This document shows positions 53,983 to 64,000 of a stretch of DNA of 64,000 nt, piece by piece. The stretch spans positions 1-64,000 of the forward strand of contig JAEUSP010000136.1 in assembly GCA_016788565.1 (NCBI GenBank), read 5' to 3'. Position 1 is the first letter of the stretch; each line of letters starts with the position of its first letter. The notes below the pieces were generated by a model. That model was given only the letters and a program-made list of their open reading frames with translations, searched no databases and was not told the DNA's origin. Both the position numbers and the translations under genes were made by a program. The stretch is from Chlorobiota bacterium (GTDB taxonomy: Bacteria; Bacteroidota; Ignavibacteria; OLB7).

Positions 53983-55518
53983 CTAACCATAGATGCGCTC
54001 AATTTTTTGAGCATCAGCTTTTGGGGAAGTTGCAACCTGGCCCGGTTCATCTTCTGGGATAATGCCATCATGGTTGGTTTTGTGCCACACCAGCGGCGCA
54101 AAAATGTATTCCCGCAGCGACATCACCCCGGCTGCCAGATGCAACGCCCAGTATTGCAGCGTCCCCCCGATCAGCTTGCCAGCACCCATTGCCACCCCCA
54201 TTTGGGCAAACCGGTGGCGGTCGGCAAGGAGTGAGATGGTAAGGCTAAGAACCAAGTTGGCAAGAAGCACAAGGTTTGTCAGCAGAACGTTCGGGTCGCT
54301 AAGCTGGCGGAAGGAGAAGAGGATGAACAGGTAGATGGTGAAGAACGGGGTGAGTGTGCCGCAAATCATCCGCAGCCAGAAGTTTAGCCAGATGCGTCCC
54401 GGGAAATCGGCAAACCCAAACCAGCGTTGCCGCAAGTGGACGATCTGCGTAATCATCAGCCCTTTGTACCAGCGGGTGCGCTGCTGAATCCACGCCTTCG
54501 GTTGTTCGGGGCAGACTTCGTGGGTGATGCTTTCCATCAGCGTCATCCGCACACCCTGGCGCACCAGCCGGACGCTGAGTTCGGCATCTTCGGTAACGTT
54601 GTAGGGGTCCCAACCGCCAACCGCCCGCAAGGTTCCCGTGGCAATGTAGAAGGAGTTTCCCCCCAACCCAAAGGGCATCCCCTTGCGCGACAGCCGGGCA
54701 ATGTGGTGTTCGAACCAATCGTTGTACTCAGCCGCAAAAAACCGGGTCAGCACGTTGTGGTTTCCGTTGCTGATGCGGATCACCGACTGAAGGCACGCCG
54801 GTTCCGGTAAGGCCGCAAAGTGCTTGGCAGCGTTCATCAGCTGTGCAGGGTCGGGGTGGCTTTCGGCATCGAACACCGTCAGATATTTCCCCGTTGCTTC
54901 GGCCAGCCCATACTGCAACGCGCGCCCTTTTGTGAACGGGGGGGCCGGCGGTATCGTTATCACCCGGAACCACTCTGGTAACTCTACGGTCCGCAGGCTT
55001 GCGGCGGTAATCGTGTCCCCTTGCTCAACAATCACCAGCGCCTCTAATAGCTCCGTGGGATACTCCAACCGGCAAAGGCAGGCAATCGTTTGGTGAATCA
55101 CCGGGCCTTCTTCTTTCAGCGGGAACAGGATGGTGAAGGTGGGAAGCTGGTTGGAGGTGAGGGCCGCCGCCGCAACCGATTCGGCGGGTGGCATTCCCCC
55201 TTTCCAGAGGGTGATGCGGAAGGCGAGCATCGCAAGAAAGTTGGCCACCGCGCACCAGAACAGCATCATCCCGATGCCGTTGGCATCCAACGCACCAACC
55301 ACCATCACCGCCAGAATCAACAGCGCGAACGCCGTACGGCTAACCCGATCAATCACCGAGTATGCCGAATCATCCCCCAAACGCTCGGCATGGCGCAGCG
55401 CGGTGGGGTCGTGGCGGGGTGTGGTGGCGGGGTGTGTCTCTATCGGCTGGCTCACTTCGGGCAATGTTCTTGTGAAAAAAAATCTGCGGGAAAAAATTGT
55501 GGAAGTGCGGTTATCCAA
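53983..55518 (-). CDS. Family 2 membrane glycosyltransferase
   Basis: The 511-residue protein has transmembrane helices near the N-terminus (about 60-105) and C-terminus (about 375-450) around a GT2 domain: TFTILFPLKEEGPVIHQTIA, FDAESHPDPAQLM (DxD-like), NSFYIATGTLRAVGGWD, TEDAELSVRLVRQG, and QQRTRWYKG, the QxxRW motif of processive synthases. This resembles cellulose/mannan/XagB-like enzymes for an exported polysaccharide, donor unknown. The frame opens with a TTG at 55518, overlapping the upstream stop by 8 bp; GTG 55455 is an alternative. No Shine-Dalgarno decides it. Confidence 0.88.
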   Translation of the reverse strand: MDNRTSTIFSRRFFFTRTLPEVSQPIETHPATTPRHDPTALRHAERLGDDSAYSVIDRVSRTAFALLILAVMVVGALDANGIGMMLFWCAVANFLAMLAFRITLWKGGMPPAESVAAAALTSNQLPTFTILFPLKEEGPVIHQTIACLCRLEYPTELLEALVIVEQGDTITAASLRTVELPEWFRVITIPPAPPFTKGRALQYGLAEATGKYLTVFDAESHPDPAQLMNAAKHFAALPEPACLQSVIRISNGNHNVLTRFFAAEYNDWFEHHIARLSRKGMPFGLGGNSFYIATGTLRAVGGWDPYNVTEDAELSVRLVRQGVRMTLMESITHEVCPEQPKAWIQQRTRWYKGLMITQIVHLRQRWFGFADFPGRIWLNFWLRMICGTLTPFFTIYLFILFSFRQLSDPNVLLTNLVLLANLVLSLTISLLADRHRFAQMGVAMGAGKLIGGTLQYWALHLAAGVMSLREYIFAPLVWHKTNHDGIIPEDEPGQVATSPKADAQKIERIYG

Positions 55519-57271
55519 ACTGTTGGCTTGGCTCGGTTGGGTTGCTATCCCGTTTCACCACCAACAACGTGATGTCGTCCGATTGCGCCGCGCCCCGCGT
55601 GTGGAGCGTGATGTCGTAGCGGGCGCGCTCCACCGCTTGGTGGGCAGTGGTGGTGCTGAAATCAGCAAACAAGGCCTTCAGCCGGTCGTCGCCATATTCC
55701 TCCCGCTGCTTGCTCATTGCCTCGGTCACGCCGTCGGTATAAAGGATCACCATATCGCCGGGCTGCATCGTGATCTCCCCAACTTGGTAGGGGATCAGCG
55801 TCGGCATAACGCCCAGAATCAGCCCCCCAACATCCAGCGGGTCGGCCCCATTCTGGTGGAAGTGATAGGGCGGGTTGTGTCCAGCGTTCACGTAGCTGAA
55901 GCCCCCGCTGTTTGGGTCCAATATCCCGAAAAATGCGGTGATGAATTTATCCGCCGAAGTGTTGCCGTTGATGATGTCGTTCACCCGCGCCACCAGTTCC
56001 GACAGCGGCAATTTCAGCCCCGCCAACGCCCGCAACGCAGCTTGGAAATTTGCCATCAACAGCGATGCCGGCGTTCCCTTGCCGGAAACATCGGCCACCG
56101 AAACCAGCACGCGGCCTTCGCCAAGCTCGATGGCATCGTAGCAATCACCGCCAACTTGCTGGGTTGGGATTGTGCGCGCCGCAACCTGGTAGCCCGGCAC
56201 CGTCGGCAGCACCAACGGAAGCAACCCTTGCTGGATTTCGGCAGCAATCCGCAAATCCTCTTCCAGCCGATTTTTCTCAATCATCTCCTGCAGCAGTCGT
56301 GCTGTCTCCAGCCCACCGATTGCCAGCGACCCCAGCGCGGCCAGATACTCCAAGTCTTCTTCATCCATTGCCTGGCTTAGCCGTTGGCCAATCAGCAGAA
56401 GCCCGCGCGCTTCCCCTTGCATCTCCATCGGGATTGAGGCGCGGATGCCCAGCCGGTACAACTCAGCAAAGCGCGTATCGGTTGCGGATTCTGGGCCGAA
56501 CATCATCGCCCCATGCTCGGCAAGTGGGGCCAAGCATTCTGCCGATGGAGCCTCGGGGAAGCGGTTGACGGCAAAGCGGTACTGCGGCCCCACGTTCAAC
56601 GCCACGGCGTACTTGCTGATGGCCATTTCCCCCATCAAGGTGTATCCCAGCAATCGTAAAATCCCGTCGTGATCCAGCAGCGCGTTGAACTCCTGGCTGG
56701 CCTCGAACAGCGACCGCAACCGGTGCACACGGCGTTCCAGCTTCCGGTTGGCGTGCCGAAGCGAGCCGCGTGCGTTGCATCCTTCCAACGCAATGGCGGC
56801 AATGGTGCGGACCAGCGCGGCGTAGGTGAGGTCGTCGTGAGTAAGATTGCGGTTGATAAGCGGCTTCCCCAGCAGCACTATCCCGAACGTCCGTTCGCCA
56901 AACTGAATCGGGAGCTGGTACTGGATATGATTCCGCTCCAGCATCGCCTCCGTTTCCGGCGTGAACCCAATGGCTCCGTTGCTTTCCGCTTCGGTGCTTT
57001 GCCGTAGCTGTCCGCCTGCCAACTCACTGCTGCTTCCCCCCCCTTTCGTGATGGTCACGTGGAACAAGTGCGGATCGTTCCCATCGGCCACCGCCACCGC
57101 TGCGCGCCCCAACCCAAATTTCCCCATCAGCGTCAGCAGTAGGTTGTTGAAGATGAAGTCGGGATCATCCGATTCAATCAACAGCCGGCTTAGCTCCAAC
57201 AGCGCGTTGATGTCCAGCGATGCAGTAACGATTTCCTGTTGTGGCAAGATCGGTTCCATCATGGGATTCAT
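55511..57271 (-). CDS. GAF-domain PP2C/SpoIIE-type serine phosphatase
   Basis: The 586-residue protein has two GAF-like sensor domains (about 25-170 and 195-330) and a C-terminal PP2C/SpoIIE phosphatase: IAAEIQQGLLPLVLPTVPGY, QQVGGDCYDAIELGEGRVLV, VADVSGKGTPASLLMANFQA, YVNAGHNPPYHF, MVILYTDGVTEAM, and QSDDITLLVVKR. All metal-site Asp residues are visible. Such RsbU/RsbP-like phosphatases act on anti-anti-sigma proteins, but no STAS or RsbW gene is next to it. The stop overlaps the start of the glycosyltransferase by 8 bp, so the two are translationally coupled. Confidence 0.92.
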   Translation of the reverse strand: MNPMMEPILPQQEIVTASLDINALLELSRLLIESDDPDFIFNNLLLTLMGKFGLGRAAVAVADGNDPHLFHVTITKGGGSSSELAGGQLRQSTEAESNGAIGFTPETEAMLERNHIQYQLPIQFGERTFGIVLLGKPLINRNLTHDDLTYAALVRTIAAIALEGCNARGSLRHANRKLERRVHRLRSLFEASQEFNALLDHDGILRLLGYTLMGEMAISKYAVALNVGPQYRFAVNRFPEAPSAECLAPLAEHGAMMFGPESATDTRFAELYRLGIRASIPMEMQGEARGLLLIGQRLSQAMDEEDLEYLAALGSLAIGGLETARLLQEMIEKNRLEEDLRIAAEIQQGLLPLVLPTVPGYQVAARTIPTQQVGGDCYDAIELGEGRVLVSVADVSGKGTPASLLMANFQAALRALAGLKLPLSELVARVNDIINGNTSADKFITAFFGILDPNSGGFSYVNAGHNPPYHFHQNGADPLDVGGLILGVMPTLIPYQVGEITMQPGDMVILYTDGVTEAMSKQREEYGDDRLKALFADFSTTTAHQAVERARYDITLHTRGAAQSDDITLLVVKRDSNPTEPSQQFG

Positions 57272-57311
57272 GGCGGCAAAGATAGGGGGGGAAGGGGAAG
57301 GGAAGGGAACA

Positions 57312-57423
57312 TTGGAAATTGAAAATTGAAAATGAAGGCATCACTTTCGGTGCGCGTTTCTACTCACACGCGATTTCGCAAGCCACCGCTCCTGCTTCTA
57401 TTTCCTACTTCCTATTTCCTTCC
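57312..57423. repeat. Two short heptanucleotide tracts upstream of the PP2C gene
   Basis: Three TTGRAAA-type units at 57312-57332 (TTGGAAA, TTGAAAA, TTGAAAA) and four TCCTATT-type units at 57396-57423 (TTCTATT, TCCTACT, TCCTATT, TCCTTCC). Both have a 7-bp period, like the longer tracts at 44.5 and 61.6 kb. Confidence 0.6.
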
Positions 57424-57445
57424 TCCCCGGCTCCCAGCGGGTGAG

Positions 57446-58234
57446 TTACTCCCGCCGATAAACCCCGCAGCGCGTCCCGTGTGCGGCAACAAAAATTCCG
57501 TTGCGTAGCAGCACCGCAGCGGCGGGGTGTTCCAGCGGGAGCATATCGGCCCACTGGCGGGCGGTGGTGGAATAGAAGTGGATGGTGGCCGTGTCGGACA
57601 GCAGCAACGTGTCGCCGGCAATGCTCAGGTTGTTGGGAAGGAATTCTGGCGGAAGCGGAAGGTCCCGAACGTAGTTGCCGAACGGATCGAACTGGGCCAC
57701 GCGGCGGGCATCAATCACGTAGATGTTGTCGGCCGGGTCAAGCTCAATCCGTTGCGGGTCCAGAAGCTGCGCCGGGCCGCTGGTTTGGTCGCCAAACGTC
57801 CGCTCCCACATCCCTTGCGTGTTGAACTTCACGATTCTCCGGTTCTCACCATCCACCACAAACAGCTCACCTTGCCGGCTTACTGCAACGTCGCGTGGGT
57901 ATCCAAATTGGGCGCGTTCGTTTGTGCCGTCGCGTGTGGCAATGGTGGTGACGTAATCCAGCATCCGATTGAACCGCTGCACCCGGTGGTTGTTGTGGTC
58001 GGCCACGTAAATATCGTTCCCCTGGCGTGCGGCCACGGCCATCGGCTGGTCGAATTGCAAGGTCCCGCTTCCGTAGCCCCCTATCATCCGGAGTGAGTCG
58101 CCGTTGGGGGCGAACATCACAAGGGTGTTTGCGGCGCAATCGGCAACGATGATGTTCCCCTGCACGTCGGCATCCAGATCGCATGCCCCAGCGAACCGGC
58201 CAAAGAACAGAAGGAATGTGAGTGGAAGGAGCAT
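57446..58234 (-). CDS. Exported NHL-repeat protein
   Basis: The 262-residue protein starts MLLPLTFLLFFGRFAGACDL, a signal peptide. It then has NHL-type repeats: VQGNIIVADCAANTLVMFAP, GNDIYVADHNNHRVQRFN, GELFVVDGENRRIVKFNTQG, and DNIYVIDARRVAQFDPFG, each with the I/VxDxxNxRVxxF pattern. Four to five repeats should form most of a beta-propeller; no catalytic residues. The ATG lies only 4 bp inside the border of a palindromic element (58238-58352), with no Shine-Dalgarno, so the element may have replaced the native leader. Confidence 0.82.
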   Translation of the reverse strand: MLLPLTFLLFFGRFAGACDLDADVQGNIIVADCAANTLVMFAPNGDSLRMIGGYGSGTLQFDQPMAVAARQGNDIYVADHNNHRVQRFNRMLDYVTTIATRDGTNERAQFGYPRDVAVSRQGELFVVDGENRRIVKFNTQGMWERTFGDQTSGPAQLLDPQRIELDPADNIYVIDARRVAQFDPFGNYVRDLPLPPEFLPNNLSIAGDTLLLSDTATIHFYSTTARQWADMLPLEHPAAAVLLRNGIFVAAHGTRCGVYRRE

Positions 58235-58237
58235 GAT

Positions 58238-58352
58238 ATACTCGGTGCAAATTGGTTTGCGAAACTCTACTCAGCCAGGTGCGCTATGGATTCCCGCTTT
58301 CGCGGGAATGACAGTGATTAAGTTTTTCGCACACCACTCTGTTTGGAGTATA
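58238..58352. repeat. Palindromic element of the ATACTC/GAGTAT family, copy A
   Basis: A 115-bp element has ends ATACTC and GAGTAT, subterminal TTGGTTTGCGAAA and TTTTTCGCAcACCA (inverted), and a central dyad ATTCCC-GCTTTCGC-GGGAAT. It is about 85% identical by eye, in reverse orientation, to 61706-61819. The central ATTCCC-N8-GGGAAT matches the dRS3-type repeat known from Neisseria in form; homology is not claimed. Confidence 0.7.
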
Positions 58353-58429
58353 GAAAGCGATGTGTGAGTTACTCACCCTGAGTTTTCGCTGAAGCTGAAT
58401 ACCGCGTGACGGCTGGAGCATGAGTAAAA

Positions 58430-58490
58430 CCGCCGAATGTAGCCCTCCGCTCGTGCTGAGCTTCGTCGAAGTATGAGCGGAGCCACCGAA
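58430..58490. repeat. Core of the CCGCTCATGCTGAG palindrome, copy 3
   Basis: CCGCTCGTGCTGAGCTTCGT then CGAAGTATGAGCGG, bordered by ACCGCCGAATGT and CCACCGAACC, is the core of the element seen at 6703 and 53776, without its AGTGTGCA ends. Confidence 0.6.
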
Positions 58491-58695
58491 CCTCGCGCCC
58501 CCCCTACTGTCTTCCGCGAAGGCGGGAGCCAGCGGCCTGCAGGGCGTACCATGCTTCTTCCTTCGCCAATGCTATTGCTACTCCAATGGATTCCCGCTTT
58601 CGCCCCGACTGGTCGGGGTAAACTGGGAATGACACGGTGGAATGTGTGTGTTCTCAGGGATCATTTTTCCATCCATCGCGCCACCCTTGCTCCGC
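58491..58695. other. Intergenic stretch with a degenerate ATTCCC...GGGAAT element
   Basis: No gene is seen. TGGATTCCCGCTTTCGCC at 58589-58606, then CCCCGACTGGTCGGGG and GGGAATGAC, is an interrupted copy of the central dyad of the 58238 element. Confidence 0.45.
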
Positions 58696-61563
58696 CTACT
58701 GAACAACAAAACTGCCAACTGCGCGCTGGCTTCCGGTTGCAAGCGCCACTTGGTAGAGTCCCGCAGCAAGCCCCTGCAACGGCAGTTGTATTTGCTGAAC
58801 CCCAGCGGCCACGGGAAGCTGCATGATGGTTTCCCCCACCAGATTGTACACCTCCAAAACAGCCGGGCGTTGGGGGCGATTACTCCACCGGATTGTGACG
58901 ACTCCACGAGCCGGGTTTGGGAAGGATTGCAGCATCGTGAAAGAATTTGCTGGCTCTTCGGCTGGGGCCGGACTGCTTCCGTTGTAGGCCACTTTTGCCC
59001 GCACCACACTTTGGCGAAGCGCCTGAAAATCGGTGGCGGCCAGAAGCGCGAACGCCACCGTGGCAGTGTCGCCGGCGGCAATCGCAATCGGCCCGGCGGC
59101 AATCATCATGCTGGCATCGCCGGGGTCGCTAAGGGTGCGCGCAAGCCCGCCGGAGATTTTCCCCCATTTTTTTGCTGGGCTGAAATCTATCTGCACGCCG
59201 TTCTCTGGATCGTCGTTGTTGATGGCGTAGAAGTTATCGCCGTTGCCCTCCAGGATTGCCGCGCCGGTCAGCAATTTCTGCTGCCCTGCGTCTGGGTTTT
59301 GCTGGTATCCCAAACGGGAATCGGGGTCGTAGCCAACAACATCCCCCAACCCATCTAAGCCGATATCCCAATCAAGATAGAGGCCGCAGTGCAGGTTGGT
59401 GAGGGGCGCGCCCGAGATGTTTTTCAGCCGGTAGCGGACAATCACAAAATTATCCAAGTCGGTTTTTCGATACTCGGTGGTCGTCATGGCCACTTCAACG
59501 CCAATGCGCGATTGCGCCAGCATTGCGGAATCGTTGAACAGCGCGTAGCCGGTTTGCACGGAGGAATCGGCGGCCACCGTCAGCCGGTACGGCTTTGCCA
59601 TTTGGAAGCCTTGCGCAGTCCCTTGCGACAGCCCGCCAACCCGCACAACATCGGCAACGTGGCCGGCATCGGTCCCGACCACCAAGCCGCCATGGAACAG
59701 CAACCGGCGGCTGGCCCCGTAGGTAAAGCCATCACCTTGCGTGCGGTTCAGCCCGTTGTAGGCAATGTTCCCGGTGCTGTTGAACGTTGCGGTAATGTTG
59801 TTCAGGTCGGTTGTCTGGTAGGTTGGGGAAATCGGGAGGATGATGTAGTCGTAGTTTGTTCGGTCCAGGGTGATGGTGGCCACTTTCAGAACCAGCTCGC
59901 TGTTGGCAGGAATATCTGCAGGAATGGTGAAACCGAAGTTGCCCGTGGGTGAGGTTGCGGTCCCCCCCGTGGCCAGCCCATTGAACCGCACGCGGTTGTT
60001 CCCAACCACTATCAGTGGGTAGTTGGCCGACTCCATCGTCACGGCTAAGCTATCGCAGGGGGCAAGAAGGTTTTTCACGGTGAGTTGGATGCTGACAAAC
60101 TCACCAGCATCGGCGATTCCATCCCCGCTGTTGTCATTCAGTTTGTACTCAATCATCCGTGCCGAACGGATTGCTGGGCCTTGCGTCACCGCGCGGTACA
60201 GATTCAGCCGCCCCGATCCGAACTTGTTGGCCAACTGTGGCGGAAGCAAGGGGGTGATGTCGTCGCAGCTTGCGCGAAGCACTTCGGCCACTTGCTCTGG
60301 GCTTAGTTCTGGATATTTCTTCATCACCAACGCCGCCGCGCCAGCAACGATTGGGCAAGCGAACGAGGTCCCGTCGTCGCGGCGGTAGCTGTTGCCGATG
60401 TCGGTTGTGAGCAATCGAGTGCCGGGTGCGGCAAGGTCCACGTAGTAGTTGTAGCGGCTGAAGGAGGCGCGTTTGTCCTGGTCATCGGTGGCGGCAACCG
60501 AAAGCGCGCCGCGGTAGCTGGCCGGGTACATCGGCGTTTCCAACCCGTTGTTCCCCGCAGCAACCACCACCAGCGACTTGTAGGTGTTGGTGGCCACATC
60601 AATCACTTCCTGCTCGGCCTGCGAACGGACAATATCACCCCAACTGCAGTTAATCACCCGCGCCCCCATTTTGGCAGCATACAGGATTGACTCATATCCA
60701 CCGATAAGGTCGGGCGAGGCTCCATCGGTGGCAATTTTCAGCGACATCAATCGCGCACCGTAGGCCACGCCGGCAATCCCGCGGTCGTTGTCCCCAATCG
60801 CTGCGGCGATTCCCGCAGATTCAGTCCCGTGAGCTTCGCCGGCGGGGTCGGGGTTGTTGTCGGGATGAAGTCCGTCGTAGCCGGAAAAATCGTAGCCGCG
60901 CCAGTCGTCCACGTAGCCGTTGCCGTCGTCATCTTTCCCGTTGGTGCTTTTCTCCTTCCCTTCGCTGTCGGTTCCGTTCTCGCCGGGGTTTTTCCAGATT
61001 GCTGCGGCAAGGTCCTCGTGGTCCGGTTCAATGCCTGTGTCGCTGATGGCAATCAGCAAGGTGCTATCGGCCTGCACGCTATCCCAGGCATCGAACGCGC
61101 TGATTTGCTGCAGATACCACTGGTCGGCAATGGAGGGATCGTTCGGCGTGCGGAGCAATCGCGGGCGGCTAATCGGCTCGGCATACTCAACCCCTGGCAG
61201 TTTGGCCAACGCTTGGGCAACTTCGCGTGGGGGAAGGGCTGCAGAGTAGCGAACCAGAGCAATCCGTAGCAGCCCGGCTTCTTGGGTTTGGTTGCTTCCT
61301 TTGTAGAAGGGCATCCGCCATTTCACCAGCGTGGGGTTCAGCCAGGGGCCAACATCGCTGATGCCGAACTCCGCCACGGCCCCGCCCAGCAGCAGCGGCG
61401 AAATCCCGCTGCGTGCAGCATCGGGGGTGAACTTGACAATCACCTGGCCGGTAAGCAGAGCGGGCGCAGAATTTTTCTGAGGTTGAGGTTGAGGTTGGGG
61501 CTGCGCCGCAACGGGGGCAGCAACAATCAACAGCAGCAGGAAGAAGAGTTGGAGGGCTTTCAT
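58696..61563 (-). CDS. Subtilisin-family (S8) serine peptidase with T9SS sorting domain
   Basis: The ATG at 61563 (MKALQLFFLLLLIVAAPVAA) begins a signal peptide; the frame open further upstream is translated repeat. The 955-residue protein has a propeptide-like region (to about 135), a catalytic domain with Asp175 (IAISDTGIEP), His245 (GEAHGTESA), oxyanion Asn338 (VVAAGNNG) and Ser400 (RDDGTSFACP). A Ca-binding insertion (GKDDDGNGYVDDWRG) lies between Asp and His. A long beta-rich C-terminal region and a T9SS domain (QSFPNPARGVVTIRW ... SFVVQ) follow. It should be a secreted or surface protease. Confidence 0.93.
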   Translation of the reverse strand: MKALQLFFLLLLIVAAPVAAQPQPQPQPQKNSAPALLTGQVIVKFTPDAARSGISPLLLGGAVAEFGISDVGPWLNPTLVKWRMPFYKGSNQTQEAGLLRIALVRYSAALPPREVAQALAKLPGVEYAEPISRPRLLRTPNDPSIADQWYLQQISAFDAWDSVQADSTLLIAISDTGIEPDHEDLAAAIWKNPGENGTDSEGKEKSTNGKDDDGNGYVDDWRGYDFSGYDGLHPDNNPDPAGEAHGTESAGIAAAIGDNDRGIAGVAYGARLMSLKIATDGASPDLIGGYESILYAAKMGARVINCSWGDIVRSQAEQEVIDVATNTYKSLVVVAAGNNGLETPMYPASYRGALSVAATDDQDKRASFSRYNYYVDLAAPGTRLLTTDIGNSYRRDDGTSFACPIVAGAAALVMKKYPELSPEQVAEVLRASCDDITPLLPPQLANKFGSGRLNLYRAVTQGPAIRSARMIEYKLNDNSGDGIADAGEFVSIQLTVKNLLAPCDSLAVTMESANYPLIVVGNNRVRFNGLATGGTATSPTGNFGFTIPADIPANSELVLKVATITLDRTNYDYIILPISPTYQTTDLNNITATFNSTGNIAYNGLNRTQGDGFTYGASRRLLFHGGLVVGTDAGHVADVVRVGGLSQGTAQGFQMAKPYRLTVAADSSVQTGYALFNDSAMLAQSRIGVEVAMTTTEYRKTDLDNFVIVRYRLKNISGAPLTNLHCGLYLDWDIGLDGLGDVVGYDPDSRLGYQQNPDAGQQKLLTGAAILEGNGDNFYAINNDDPENGVQIDFSPAKKWGKISGGLARTLSDPGDASMMIAAGPIAIAAGDTATVAFALLAATDFQALRQSVVRAKVAYNGSSPAPAEEPANSFTMLQSFPNPARGVVTIRWSNRPQRPAVLEVYNLVGETIMQLPVAAGVQQIQLPLQGLAAGLYQVALATGSQRAVGSFVVQ

Positions 61564-61585
61564 GGAGTTGAAAATACGGTTAGGA

Positions 61586-61694
61586 TTGGGAATCGGGGGG
61601 CGGGAATCGGTTGTCGGGAATCGGGAATCGGGAATCGGATTTCGGTTATCGGGCTTCTGACTAATGACCAATGACTTTTGTCGGGAATCGGGAA
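61586..61694. repeat. Heptanucleotide repeats, TCGGGAA and TGACYAA families
   Basis: Ten in-phase 7-bp units of TCGGGAA type (61586-61655; several perfect), then two to three TGACYAA units (61659-61676, the complement of KTRGTCA), then two more TCGGGAA units (61681-61694). It lies just upstream of the subtilase start. Confidence 0.8.
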
Positions 61695-61705
61695 CTTGAT
61701 CTACT

Positions 61706-61819
61706 ATACTCCAAACAGAGTGGTTTGCGAAAAACCTAGTCGTTGTCATTCCCGCGAAAGCGGGAATCCATACCATACATAGCTGAGTAGAGTTTCGCAA
61801 ACCAATTTCTTTCGAGTAT
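61706..61819. repeat. Palindromic element of the ATACTC/GAGTAT family, copy B
   Basis: A 114-bp element, the reverse complement of copy A with roughly 85% identity: ATACTC end, TGGTTTGCGAAA, the central ATTCCC-GCGAAAGC-GGGAAT dyad, TTTCGCAAACCA, and GAGTAT end. Together with copy A it flanks the subtilase gene in inverted orientation. Confidence 0.72.
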
Positions 61820-62118
61820 AACACATGAATGATGGAAAATGTTAGCCAAGAGGTGATAGAAACAAGGGAGATTTTATTGCCCTCTCGTTAGCCTTTACAC
61901 TTCCCTACCACCTCCCGCTTGCACCGTCACGCGGGGTTGGCGAAGTTGTCGCGCTTCGTAAGAGTAGGGGAATTTCCGCGTTCCGTCCGCTTCCTTCCCG
62001 AAACCCCGCTGCGACGGGGGGCGTAGCCCGGCTCACATTCTCCGCTACGGGCCGCGCTTCGGTGAACACGACCTGCAAGCATAACCAACCATATCCACAT
62101 AGAACCGAGGGTAGCACC
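61820..62118. other. Intergenic region upstream of acnA
   Basis: About 300 bp between the palindromic element and the acnA start. It has GC-rich, low-information sequence. I see no gene, clear promoter or terminator. Confidence 0.4.

Positions 62119-64000
<1,882 letters not shown>

Noticed and set aside
58589-58640. Independent riboswitch or terminator between NHL and subtilase genes
   Set aside because: The palindromes there are explained as a degenerate copy of the ATTCCC...GGGAAT element.
61564-61824. N-terminal extension of the subtilase with VWIPAFAGMTTTRFF
   Set aside because: That peptide is the translated ATTCCC...GGGAAT repeat and upstream of a proper signal-peptide start at 61563.

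Overview
The window looks like chromosomal DNA of a Gram-negative bacterium of the Bacteroidota/Chlorobiota assemblage; a Kapabacteria-like lineage is my inference, not a demonstrated placement. The reasons are: nine large secreted proteins that end in a type IX secretion (T9SS) C-terminal sorting domain (PNP motif, beta-rich tail, basic last residue); a Kdo pathway gene (kdsB), hence LPS; promoter-like TAnnTTTG boxes of the Bacteroidota kind in front of a tRNA gene and a candidate small RNA; and moderately high GC with ordinary housekeeping genes. No phage, conjugative element, CRISPR array or rRNA operon is visible.

Layout. 1-1010 is the 5' part of a secreted FG-GAP protein, followed by a small XRE regulator, a gene remnant, and a large SdrD-B/T9SS protein preceded by a 49-residue membrane ORF. 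5.6-10.5 kb holds small housekeeping and stress genes: a BphX-like membrane protein, two OsmC proteins, an FKBP isomerase, RNase HI, an HD (SpoT-like) hydrolase and queA. 11.3-16.6 kb has two related T9SS proteins with Ig-like modules. 16.7-22.6 kb has an exported M24 aminopeptidase P, an unknown exported protein, a membrane-anchored metallophosphoesterase and an S74 (tail-fibre chaperone)/T9SS fusion. After tRNA-Ser(CGA) comes a tandem array of four paralogous IgGFc-binding-like T9SS proteins (23.3-34.2 kb). 34.5-44.2 kb has a FabK-like flavoprotein, small lipoproteins, dnaB and purL. 44.4-44.8 kb is a block of heptanucleotide tandem repeats. 44.8-51.1 kb carries queG, a C39-like peptidase, scpB, scpA and an ECF sigma factor with a membrane partner. 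51.2-53.7 kb has a candidate structured RNA, gatC, kdsB and a Tat-exported LD-carboxypeptidase. 54-62 kb has a GT2 glycosyltransferase overlapped by a GAF/PP2C phosphatase, an NHL protein and a subtilisin/T9SS protein, with several palindromic repeats. The 5' two thirds of acnA closes the window.

The strongest unexplained signals are non-coding. (1) A promoter-hairpin-terminator unit at 51.18-51.37 kb has two homologous hairpins presenting the same 10-nt loop. (2) Heptanucleotide repeat families recur at several intergenic sites, including a 40-unit tract made of only two unit variants. (3) There are two families of short palindromic, MITE-like elements. Among proteins, the four-gene IgGFc-like/T9SS array and the S74 auto-processing domain fused to a T9SS signal stand out.
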